Assembly (NCBI RefSeq): GCF_963678635.1
Contig: NC_087065.1
Location: forward strand, 15,692,019-15,756,018
DNA from: Symsagittifera roscoffensis
Lineage: Eukaryota > Xenacoelomorpha > Acoela > Convolutidae
Direction of reading: 5' to 3'
Length of the DNA: 64,000 nt
In this document: positions 1 through 9,877 of the stretch, piece after piece
Layout: each line of letters starts with the position of its first letter
Position numbering within the stretch: position 1 is the first letter of the stretch
Program-made: the position numbers and the translations under genes
Notes under the pieces: model-generated
What the model was told of the DNA's origin: nothing
What the model saw: the letters and a program-made list of their open reading frames with translations, nothing else
Database searches by the model: none

Positions 1-332
1 TTTTAAACAATTTTCGCTATTTTTTGGAGATTTAACCCTTCTTAAACTTTGTTGGGCTATGTAGGAGGCTTCTTGTGATGTAATTTTTTCATCAATTAAT
101 AAAGAAGTTTCAGCGTATTTATTGATTAATTGAAAAAAGCCAAAATGACCCATTTTTGGGTTAAAATTTTGGTTGAGAAGTTCGGAGAAGAAATAGCACC
201 ATATTAATTTTGACGAAATTCTAAGCAACTTTTGTTCTCTTCACTTTTGTCTAATCTTAACCCAATTTGAGAAAAACGCGTTTGAAAATTCAAATTTTGT
301 TCGTTTTGTCCGGATAATTTAAATCAGCACTG
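1..332. mobile_element. Tc1/mariner-like MITE, 3' part (cut by window start)
   Basis: The right end reads TTTAAATCAGCACTG followed by TA at 333-334. This matches the right terminus of the complete element at 3122-3703. Bases ~140-320 are also the inverted counterpart of ~3130-3320, so the family has long, partly self-complementary arms. CAGTG termini flanked by TA are typical of Tc1/mariner relatives. No transposase frame is visible, so the copy is non-autonomous. Confidence 0.6.
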
Positions 333-559
333 TATACTTTTTGAATTCTCCACATTCATATTTTATATATATTTTTGAATTTCCAGGAACGCCCTGACAC
401 TATGCTGAAAAACTTTTGGCGTCTTATAGAAACAAATCAGTCCATGTAAGCCCAAAATGAGCAAACTTTGGTGACTTGGCGAACGCATGGTCATATTATC
501 ACAAAATTGGGTGAAGTTTAATCTACAAGGATTAAGTCAGGGGCGAATATGAGGTGAAT

Positions 560-1018
560 CTGAAATGGGAGTAGTTTTATTTGATCACGAGGCAGCCACA
601 AAGTCTTCAAAGAATGTAACATTTTGACAGTGAAAGTTCATCTTTAAACTCGGCATGTCTTCTCTTATATCTCAGCTCAAATAAAGTTGAACAAAAGATT
701 CACAACTGTTATTTGGAGATGAATTAGATAATTTTCAGTGCAGATGCTTTTGTTGATTTTCGGTTTCTTATCAGAGTTGGTACAATAAATCTCTCTTATT
801 TTTCGGATATTTTGTTATAAAAACTTCACGATAGTTAGGCAGAACTCATACTCCTTAAAGATTGCCAAGCATCATAGATATTCATTGTTCGTTTCAAAGC
901 CAACATTGAGTGACGCAGAGATAACAGAGACTTAGAAAATTGGTCTCCATTTTCAGTGTTCAACTCGATCTAAAACAGTTAATTTTACTCTCAAAACTTT
1001 TCAAGCCTCTTTTTCACA
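560..1018 (+). promoter_or_regulatory. 5' flank of USP gene 1, conserved with USP gene 2
   Basis: Three blocks recur in the same order upstream of both USP genes: TTATTTGATCA near 581 (30416 in gene 2), TTATCAGAG near 764 (30582) and the identical ten-mer GAGTGACGCA at 908-917 (30658-30667). TGACGCA resembles a bZIP (CRE/AP-1 class) half-site, which would suit a stress-gene promoter. That role is inferred. Conservation may simply reflect the gene duplication. I see no convincing TATA box or transcription start. Confidence 0.4.
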
Positions 1019-4000
1019 ATGACCTGCAGTTCGAGCTCAGTCATACCAAGACGTGTTCTCATTCCTATTGACAAGTCGGAACATTCGGAACGGGCCCTCA
1101 AGTTCTACTTCGAGAACACGATGAAGCCAAATGATCACTTGATCCTTTTTCACTCAATTGAATTGCCTTCAATGCCTGTAAGTTGATTTGTTTTTTGTTA
1201 CAACAACTGTTATATGAGTCGTATATCAAGAAGATTTAAAAATTTGCTCATAAAATTGATTTAAAAATTGGAGAAAACAATCGATTTTTTTTCATCATTT
1301 TATCCTCCCACACGCTGATGAAACGTACAAAAGGATGTATTTAGCGTCTTGCATTTCAATAAATAAGACTAATTGTTTTTCCTCAATTCAAGTTGGCATG
1401 ATTGAATGCGACGCATACGCGCGTTATGACAGCGCAGTATATCAAGCTTTAATTATGCCAATTTAGCAATTTAGCATTACCCCCATAACGTCACAAAAAA
1501 TAAACACAGGTGAATTTTTTTTACGTTTGAGCTCCCCGTACCCAGATAGAAATATTATCTAGATAGAAATATTTTCTAGATAGAAATATTATATAGATTT
1601 TCTAGCCAAGTTTTCAACTTTTTTCTCTGTACAGAAATTATCTATTTCTTCTCTAGCTTAGAAAAAAAACTTATTCTGGAAAGAAGTAACCAGATATCAG
1701 TTCACTGCTCAACCACAACAAGATAAACATGCTTCGGGTATACACAATAGCCGTAGCAACAAAATGCAAATTAACACTTGTTAGAACAAATGTTGCTCTG
1801 AATTAGGTTGCTATGACTACTGTGAACGTATGTGGCCTTGCGGTTAGCACAATCGCCTAACTAATAGCAGTTTGCGAGGTCAAGCCCACCAAAAAAATTT
1901 TCTAGCTAAAAATAGCCTAGATTTGACTTGTTTGTGATCGGAAATAAGATGAAAAATACGAAATTTTAAGAAAATTCCTGCTGTATGTAAACTTTTCATA
2001 AAAAATTTCTGACCAAAAATTTTGATTAGATATAAAGTATTTCAAGTCAGAAATAAAAATTTTGTTCATGACAGGTCTAGACAGCAGATAAAAACAGTTT
2101 CTGTCAAAAACGCTTAGTTAAAGAGTCAAAATTGACTGAATAAAAAAACCCCCAAGCTTAAACATTCTGCACTATCTCAGAAAGTTCCATCAATGCCTAA
2201 ACAATCTTGGTTTGTCGTTTTTCGATTATCAAAATTGATATTTTAAACCCAACTGGAGTGTCATCAGTAACAATTTTAGATTTGTTTCCTAAGTATTTGT
2301 TGTATTGGGAGAGGTGAGTGAGTGTCTGCAATAAAAAGACAATCTCTTACTTTGGTTCAAATTTTCAAAAATGTTCAAAACTTCCAAAATTACTGGAAAC
2401 ATTTGAACTGGTTGGCCAAAAAAATACATTTGTTTTTTTAAACCTCAACGTATTCCTCAAAAAAGTTTATGCGAACGCCTCTGATGTTTTTTTAACACAT
2501 GATTAAACAAAAGTTTTTTCTGCAATATTGTAACGGATTAGAAGTACAATTTTTCTGTTTTTTTTTCGACGAACTTTGCTCGATGCTTTCGAAAATAAGT
2601 AAATCGAAAAAAAAACTGCTGATTTCAGTAGAAGCCGAAAACTTCTCACAGCTCTTTCAGGTAATTTGAGTATGTTTTGTCAAGATTTTCAGAAATAGAA
2701 AATATGTTCAATACTTTTAAGTTCCACAAACAATTCAATTTTGAGTAAGAACTCAAATGTTTTTTTTTGCTTAGTAATGCAGCAATGAATAGAAAAAAAG
2801 GTTTGTCTCAAACTAAAAAGTCTGGTTCTAATTAAAATGCGGTTTTGCCTGAAGAAAAAAACATAATTTGATAACGTGATAATGGCAAAGTTTAGACAGT
2901 TTTTAATTTTAAACTTGCTACTCCAGTTTTTTCTAAATAATCCTTTCTCCCGGTTGCAAATGCTTAACCGATTTGAACTTCATTTTGAACTTTTCTAGCT
3001 TGAATTAGTTATTGGCTAGTTTTTCTTTACTAGGTAACGATAGGGGGAGTTTAAGAGATTCGCTGCTCCTATTTTTAGCAAATCAAATGTTCATGCCAGC
3101 AGTTTAAACCCCCGTTTTATACAGTGATTTAAATTAACCGGACAAAACGCATTAAACTTGAAATTTAAAACGCCTTTTTCTCAAATTGGGTTGAGTTTAG
3201 GTGGAAATTTATGAAGACAAAACTTGCCTAAAATTTAAGCAGAATTAATATGGTGTAACTTGATTTGCGAAATTCAGGCCAAAAATTTTACCTCAAAAAT
3301 GGGTCATTTTGGCTTTTCTTAGTTAATCAAAAATTACGCCAGAAATACCCCGTCGATCACAGACATAATTATATCCAAGTGAGCCCCTTACGCAGTTCAA
3401 CAATCTTTAAGAAGTGTATATTCTCCAAAACATTGTATTAGTTAATTCATTTTTGTTTGATGGACAAAAAAGGTCGTTTTTACTATATAAAATACCCACT
3501 TTTATTTAAAAACAATTTTTAAACGGTTTGCAATTTTTTTTGCAGGATATACGCTTTTTAAAGTTTGTTGGACTTCGTAAGGGGCTCACTTTGATATAAA
3601 TATGTCTGTGATCGACAGGGTATTTTTGGCTTAATTTTAAATCAGCATAATTGGCGTAATTTTAATTTTATTTTTGGCGTCCGGTTAATTTAAATCAGCA
3701 CTGTATGGGCGAGGTGTGAATCCTCTCATTAATTTTTGTTAATAAACACTGTCTGACTATTTGCGCTACCTAATTTTGTCAGAAAACACGGAAAAAACTC
3801 CTAAAGTATTTTGTATCAGTTTTGATATTAACTTGCAATAGTTTAACATGTTTTTTTTATTTGTTTCTTCCTTTTAAGGGGAGGGGGGGGGGGGGGGTAG
3901 AGAGATAGTTCACTTGGTCGATTAGAGGGGGAATTTGTTCGCGTGTGCCCATACTTCAACGTTGTGCTTTGGATGTAAGCGTTTGTTGCCATATAAGTCA

Positions 4001-7000
4001 TACTAAACTTGCCGCGTAACTTACATGTATGAAGGTCATCCAGGGTTATTCAGTAGCCGACGTTTGTTCAGGTGATGGCGATGGGCGAGGCAGGTGCAGA
4101 CGAGTGGGCTCGCATGATGAGGGACGAAAAGAACAAAGCCGAGAGTCTCAAAGCCCAGTATGAGAAATTAGTGGAAGATGAGCCGGTCACTGTTGAGTTC
4201 GAAGCCACAGACCAGAACCATAAAGTCGGAGAGAACGCCTGCAAGGCCGCAAAGGTTAGTTCGCTCATGCATGAATACGTTGGAAAAGTTTCTATGTGCT
4301 TTTGAAAAATAGGGGTCAAAACAGGGTTTTAGGCGAGCTCTAAAATAAATATAAACAACCCGAAAAGTAGCAAATGTTTGACGATGTATAACATCTGCCC
4401 CTTAATAATACTAGGTTTGAGTTTTTTTTGCTTGTGAAGAGCAAAAATAATTGCGTGAGCCCGCATAACAAGACAAATAGTCGGACCAAGTGAACGATTT
4501 CCCCCCTAAATCAAAACAGGGGGAGAGAGAGTTCTTTTGCTGAAAAGCATTAATTTTCAGTCAATCAGATTAGAGCATAGTACTTGCAGGTCTTACCGCT
4601 TGATTTTGTCAATTAGTGTTAGGGGGAGATTGTTTATTTGCTCTATCTACCGAAGCATAAATCAGCTGAGTCACTCTACAGAAAAAGAGTCACTCGAGGA
4701 TTATTTTACTAGCAAATTTTTGAGTTCAAGGCAAAGTTTTTCAAGTTTTGCAAATCTAAAGGTTCCGGCGGCGATGAAAATGTATGCAAGTTTCCTTCAA
4801 ATGTCATTTTCATTATCATCGTTCAAAACTCAATTTTGTTTCACAACTGAACATTAAATTGAAACTTTCTTATAACTTGATTTTTGTTCCGACTTTCGAT
4901 ACGAAAGTAACGGAATATTTGTGCTCGGGGTGAGTTTTTTTTTCTTCAGACAAATTTCGATTTTTTAACTAGCCATTTTTGACGAATTTTTTTTTATCTC
5001 ATTCGAAAAATATTGTTGTGCTGAGCGTAAATTTGAAAAGATATTTCACCTGTGATCGTTTTTCGTAAAGTTATGGTGGTTTAAAGATTGCCATTTTGCC
5101 AATTTGGGACAATTAACGCGCGATATACTTCGCGCTATTAACGCGTAAGCGAGATTTAATCCGTCTTAGAAATCGTTCCAAATTGGTTCAAGGAAGCTTA
5201 TATGCCATAATTGATTTGTTAATAGGAGCAAAATTTATACTTAGTACTTATTATGACGTGTGGAAGATGATTTTTTTCAAAAAACTTTCAAATTTCAGAA
5301 AATTTTTTTTCATTTTATTACATTTAATTTTTTTTGTTATTACTGATCCATAAAACTTAAAAGGCAGTCGGAACATTCAGGGCTTCGCCCTGATACGAGC
5401 AGTCTTGTTGATATTAGTTGTACTCATAATTATTTCAGGCCAAACAAAGAGAAAATTGAAATGCATGCGTTAAGTTTTTATTTCCGTTTTCTTTCTTTTC
5501 TGTTTGCCAGGCGAGAAAATCTGAATGTTGTCTGATATCTCTATTGAGCAATAAAATAAAAATAGGATGAAAACGATTCAAATTGAAAATGATTGTTACT
5601 TAAATCTGTTTGAAAATGACATCAGAAACAGTTGTCAAAATTGGATTTAAATCAAAACAGAGTCGGTCAAAATTAATTTTTTGGTTATATTTTCTTTAGG
5701 TCTTTGATTTATTATTCCGACTTTCATAACGAGAGTAACGGAATATTTGTGCTCGAGGTTGTTTTTTTCTTCAGACAGGTTTTGACTTTTTAGCTACCCA
5801 TTTTTGGACAAAATTGTATGGTATCAGCCAAAAATTGAAATTATGAGGGTTTAAAGATTGCCAATATAGCCAATTTGGGATAATTAACGCGTGATATGTT
5901 TCGCACTATTAACGCCTAAGCGGGGACTCAAACCCTCATGGAAATTGTTCCAAGCTGGTTGAAAGCTATTTGTCATAATTTTTTTTCGTTATTAGGAGCC
6001 AACTCTATCACTTTGTTTTTTTATATGGCATGTGGTGGGATGATTTCAAAAAACTCGAAATTTTTGTAATTTGTTTTGGAAAAATTCATCATTTTTTAAA
6101 AGCAAACACTGCTTCATAGACCTGAAAGACAGTCGCCCTGATACGAGCAGTCTTGTTGTCTGTATAATCGTTTATTTTAGGTCTGTGCTTTATTGTTCCG
6201 ACTTTCGATACGAAAGTAACGGAATATTTGTGCTCGGGGTGGGTTTTTTTCTTCAGACAGGTTTTGACTTTTTAGCTACCCATTTTTGGACAAAATTGTA
6301 TGGTATCAGCCAAAAATTGAAATTATGAGGGTTTAAAGATTGCCAATATAGCCAATTTGGGATAATTAACGCGTGATATGTTTCGCACTATTAACGCCTA
6401 AGCGGGGACTCAAACCCTCATGGAAATTGTTCCAAGCTGGTTGAAAGCTATTTGTCATAATTTTTTTTCGTTATTAGGAGCCAACTCTATCACTTTGTTT
6501 TTTTATATGGCATGTGGTGGGATGATTTCAAAAAACTCGAAATTTTTGTAATTTGTTTTGGAAAAATTCATCATTTTTTAAAAGCAAACACTGCTTCATA
6601 GACCTGAAAGACAGTCGCCCTGATACGAGCAGTCTTGTTGTCTGTATAATCGTTTATTTTAGGTCTGTGCTTTATTGTTCCGACTTTCGATACGAAAGTA
6701 ACGGAATATTTGTGCTCGGGGTGGGTTTTTTTCTTCAGACAAATTTCGACTTTTTAACTAGCCATTTTTGACGGAATTTTTTTATATCATTCGAAAGTTA
6801 TTGTTGTCCTGAGCTTATATTTGAAAATATATTTCACCTGTGATCATTTTTCGTAAAGTTATGAGGGTTTAAAGATTGCCATTTTGGCCAAATTGGGACA
6901 ATTAACGCGCCATATATTTCGCGCTATTAACGCGTAGGCGAGATTTAATCCGTCTTAGAAATTGTTCAAATTGGTTGAAAGAAGTTTATTTGCCATAATT

Positions 7001-8541
7001 GATTTGTTACAAGGAGCGAAATATATTCTTTTTTACTTTAAATGGCGTGTGGGGGGATTTCATTTTTTTGTATTTCATTTAATTTTTTATGTTATTACTG
7101 CTCCATAAACCTTAAAAGGCAGTCGGAACACTAAGGGCTTCACCCTGATACGAGCAGTCTTGTTATCTGTATAAAACGGATTGCAATGCAATTCTGGCCA
7201 GTTACGGCAATCAATCAATTTACATGCAACCAGCACAATGGACTTCTCGTGCAGCGAAATTTTGGATGTTAGAACTGCGCCTCAACTCATTTCACACTGG
7301 ACTTCTCGTGCAGCGAAATTTTGGATGTTAGAACTGCGCCTCAACTCGTTTCAAATCTCTTCGGTTTAAATTCATGAACCTGATAGTTTTGAAGTTTTTT
7401 AATTAATTTGTTTCTCTGACCCTTTCCGCAGCCAAAAAAAAACTTATTTTCTAAATTGAGAACTAATTTGGAATTAAAAATGCAATTGGCTGAGGCAATT
7501 TGTAACATTTTTGATAGCGGAAACTCTTATCGCGCTATTTTAAAAGCGTTTACGTAATGGGCATCAAAATATTAAAATCTTGGTCCATTATTCCGACCAA
7601 ATTGGCAAATTTTTATTTCCCAAATATTCATCAAAACAATCGAAGATACCTGTTTTCTATTGGGCGTTCAAAAGTACCAAGAGTAGAAAAAACTGTTGAA
7701 ACCAAAAATTTTCAGATTGGAACAATAATAATGTCTCGTTGCGGCTTTTAAAAGAAATCTATTTTGGTTTGAGTGAGATTTAGAACTTAAATTGAAAGTC
7801 AGTTTCGTTAACTGCTGTTGTAATTGTTTTTTTTTCCAAAAATTTAGGACGCCAATTAAGAGGAGTAGTTTGTTTCTTGCCATGTTTGATGCCTTTTTTG
7901 ATTTCATGTCTTGACAGGGAAAAGATTTGCACGATTTCAAAGTTTATTCTCTAAACAACCCAAAACGCTAAACGCACTTGAATCCCATCTTTTTATTGTT
8001 TTTTTTTAAATACGAGTATCTATATCAATTTTTGGAAGGTGATGGTCAAAAGTAGAGTGTCAGGAGCACGTTGTCAAAAGACTGAATAGTTTTCAATATA
8101 CTTAATTTTGTGCTTTTTGCTGTGCATTATATTTTGTAAATTTTTCATGGAAATGTTGAATATTATATTTGGAACTTTAAAAATAAGTTCTTAGGAAAGC
8201 ACTAATAAAATAGATATTGGAAAGCACAAAAGTTGACTAACAGAAAAGTTATTGTACAACAACTTTAATGTTTAACTTTCAGATGTATAAGTCTGTATGC
8301 TAACACATTTTAGGAGAAAAGCGCGAACTTGATTGTGATTGGCTCACGAGGTATGGGCAAAGTGAGACGAACTGTGCTCGGCTCAGTGTCCGACTACATC
8401 CTGCACCACGCCCACTTGCCCATACTAATTGTGCCACCCGAGCACCGTCCATCTAAATCTCGCCAAAACTCAATAACGTCCATGACCTCAGCATCTTCCA
8501 AAACTTCAGTATCGTCCAAAACTTCAACATCGTCCAGATGA
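1019..8541 (+). CDS. Universal stress protein (USP family), gene 1, three exons
   Basis: The exons are 1019-1177, 4072-4254 and 8314-8541. All junctions are phase 0 with GTAAGT/GTTAGT donors and TTCAG/TTTAG acceptors, giving 189 residues. Exon 1 (residues 1-53) starts at an ATG and carries the first USP strand and helix, with [13 protein letters not shown] and LILFH. Exon 2 (54-114) gives the middle helices and ends at GENACKAAK. Exon 3 (115-189) holds [11 protein letters not shown]...LGS, which fits the G-2X-G-9X-G(S/T) nucleotide-binding signature, then [16 protein letters not shown]. The protein is therefore probably an ATP-binding cytosolic USP. The last ~30 residues are a Ser/Thr-rich tail with repeated SSKTS units, absent from gene 2. 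Introns of 2.9 and 4.1 kb are full of repeats. The boundaries rest on splice signals and an exact structural match to the gene at 30834; transcripts would settle them. Confidence 0.88.
1178..4071 (+). other. Intron 1 of USP gene 1
   Basis: AT-rich intron with donor GTAAGTTG and acceptor TTTGTTCAG. It holds a complete Tc1-like foldback MITE (3122-3703) and a run of 15 G at 3883-3897. The small open frame at 2318-2506 has intron-like composition and is not credible coding sequence. Confidence 0.8.
3122..3703. mobile_element. Foldback Tc1/mariner-like MITE, 582 bp
   Basis: The left end is CAGTGATTTAAATTAACCGG. The right end is the inverse of CAGTGCTGATTTAAATTAAC. Both are flanked by TA (3120-3121 and 3704-3705). 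Inside, ~3352-3420 (GATCACAGACATA...GTGAGCCCCTTACG) is repeated in inverted orientation at ~3540-3616, so the element can fold into a long hairpin. There is no coding frame. A second, partial copy lies at 1-332. Mobilisation by a Tc1-type transposase is inferred from the termini. Confidence 0.72.
4885..5410 (+). repeat. Dispersed MITE-like family R1, copy 1
   Basis: It begins TGTTCCGACTTTCGATACGA and ends with AGTCGGAACATTCAGGGCTT and GAGCAGTCTTGTTG, so TGTTCCGACT occurs inverted at both ends. Each end carries a small perfect hairpin: CTTTCG/CGAAAG at the left and AGGGC-TTC-GCCCT at the right. An internal palindromic block (AATTAACGCGCGATATA ... TATTAACGCGTAAGC) marks the family. Non-coding. 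Confidence 0.65.
5712..6158 (+). repeat. R1 family, copy 2 (first unit of 482-bp tandem duplication)
   Basis: A shortened R1 subtype with GCGTGATATGTTTCGCAC in place of the copy-1 palindrome. From 5772 onward it is repeated, apparently without change, 482 bp downstream (6254 onward). The spacing and near identity indicate a recent direct duplication. Confidence 0.7.
6193..6640 (+). repeat. R1 family, copy 3 (second unit of 482-bp tandem duplication)
   Basis: Essentially identical to copy 2 through the right-end hairpin and beyond, up to the start of copy 4, where the sequence switches to the copy-1 subtype (AATTTCGACTTTTTAACTAGCC). Unequal exchange between neighbouring R1 copies is the simplest origin. 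Confidence 0.7.
6675..7164 (+). repeat. R1 family, copy 4
   Basis: Full-length R1 resembling copy 1. It has TGTTCCGACTTTCGATACGA at the left, GACAATTAACGCGCCATATA in the middle, and GGCAGTCGGAACA then GATACGAGCAGTCTTG at the right. Non-coding. Confidence 0.65.
7239..7355 (+). repeat. 59-bp direct tandem duplication
   Basis: TGGACTTCTCGTGCAGCGAA at 7239 recurs at 7298, and the following sequence through GCGCCTCAACTC repeats with only one or two differences. Two units; function unknown. Confidence 0.75.
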
Positions 8542-9040
8542 AAAAAATACATCGTCGATGAAAAGCGATAGACCTAATCAAAAACAAGCACTCCGTTTTT
8601 GAACTGAGACATTATGTAGTTATGTGTCAGCAAATGCATGTGAATTAAATAACAATTTGTTCACGAGGCGATTTTTTCATAGATTATAAACGCAAACTAA
8701 TTGTTAAAGTTATTGTATTCCCACTGATGTAGTATTTATTCATTAAAATCACTAATTTCATCGAATTTGTGTTTAATTTAACATTGTTGAATTTTCCCAT
8801 CTCGAATTATGTCCTGACTTATCGAGACTTGATAGAAAGACTTTTGCGCGACCTCAAAAAATGTCATTCCGTAAATGCAATGTAATTTTTGTTATATAAT
8901 AGGTTGCGCAAATAATTTTCTAAGTTTGGACACTAGACGTAAATCGCGTTTTGGGAACTTCATTACCCGCATCCATTTTTTGTGTTAATTTCTTAATTTT
9001 AAAAACAGTTTTACTAAAATTGAGAGAAATTCTATAACAA
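8542..9040. other. 3' flank of USP gene 1
   Basis: AT-rich sequence after the stop codon at 8541. An ATTAAA-type polyadenylation hexamer occurs at about 8644, roughly 100 bp after the stop. I see nothing else. Confidence 0.4.
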
Positions 9041-9044
9041 TTAC

Positions 9045-9265
9045 TTAATAATTGATTATAATCACCACTTTGAAAAAAATATACAATGAGTTATAAACTT
9101 TTATAATCAATTATAATCAATTATTACTCTGTCGGGTTTTCGATTCAGTTAAAATCAATTATGATCGATCATAATCGATTAGAATCGATTATTTTTATTC
9201 CAATTTCTATGTTTCTTATGCACAAAAACCTATTTTATTTGCTTATAATCGATTATAGTTCATTT
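9045..9265. repeat. Cluster of ATAATCGATTAT-type palindromes (left)
   Basis: Irregularly spaced copies and near copies of the self-complementary word ATAATCGATTAT/TATAATCAATTATA, at least ten within ~220 bp, for example 9106-9125, 9150-9190 and 9243-9256. The same motif clusters again at 17295-17505. Not a clean tandem array. Confidence 0.55.
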
Positions 9266-9692
9266 TATTTGATCTTTTTGTCTTTGAGCTTGCATCATAA
9301 TAGCTTATCGGTTATGCTTTTCACAGAGGTTGGCTTATGTGAAAAATGAGAAAAACGTTTTAACAGTTTTCAACCCATTTCAAATTAATGTTTTTCGTTT
9401 TTTCATTTCTTCTCGATTAGAGTTGTTTCATGATGCGTACTTGTAGTTTTTTTAACCACCAAGTTATAAACACAGTTTTTTTTGTTTTCAGATTTTTCTG
9501 GAAGAGTTAACATTCACCTACTGCGGGAGTTTTTCATTTAATATGAATGATTTCTATGACACTTTCATTTCGTGATAAAATTTTGTGTTTAGATGAACCA
9601 AAGTGTGGCAAGGCCTCTATTTTTTAACCTTTGGAAAAATGTTAACAAAAATTCTATTAGGTTAACATCAGAAAAATATCAACTTTTCATTA

Positions 9693-9875
9693 AGAGGCCA
9701 AACTGTGTATTTTGTGAATTGTAAGCGAATTCAGCAACAAGGACGCTCCTTTTGTTCTTCTTTTGTTCTTTCATTTCTTTTGATTGTTCCGACAAATTTT
9801 TTTTTATCATTTTTAAAGTTTTGTCTCTGGAATCCAGGAAAATACAGACAAAAAATTGTGCACAATTTGGCTCCG
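9693..9875. mobile_element. Short TIR MITE (CGAGGCCAAACTGTG family), 183 bp
   Basis: The ends AGAGGCCAAACTGTG and the inverse of CGGAGCCAAATTGTGCAC are imperfect inverted repeats flanked by TA (9691-9692, 9876-9877). The right part (TGTCTCTGGAATCCAGGAA and GACAAAAAATTGTG) matches the right end of the 1.7 kb element at 34684-36369, so this is a small relative of it. No coding capacity. Confidence 0.6.
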
Positions 9876-9877
9876 TA

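Larger units (their letters stand above)
4255..8313 (+). other. Intron 2 of USP gene 1
   Basis: Donor GTTAGTTC, acceptor ACATTTTAG. The intron contains four copies of one ~0.5 kb repeat family (4885-7164), a 59-bp tandem duplication and otherwise AT-rich sequence. The frames at 4537-4857, 6071-6328, 6553-6771 and 7557-7751 lie in repeats or AT-rich filler and are not supported as genes. Confidence 0.75.

Noticed and set aside
4072-4305. USP exon 2 read as an independent ORF past its end
   Set aside because: Starts with GTG right at a splice acceptor; the part after 4254 lies beyond a GT donor and has no counterpart in the paralogue.
4537-4857. 106-residue plus-strand frame
   Set aside because: Within intron 2 of USP gene 1, no motif, composition of AT-rich intron; no splice logic links it to the USP exons.
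6071-6771. Two nearly identical 72-85 residue frames
   Set aside because: They lie wholly within tandem copies of the R1 repeat inside an intron; their identity reflects the DNA duplication, not protein conservation.
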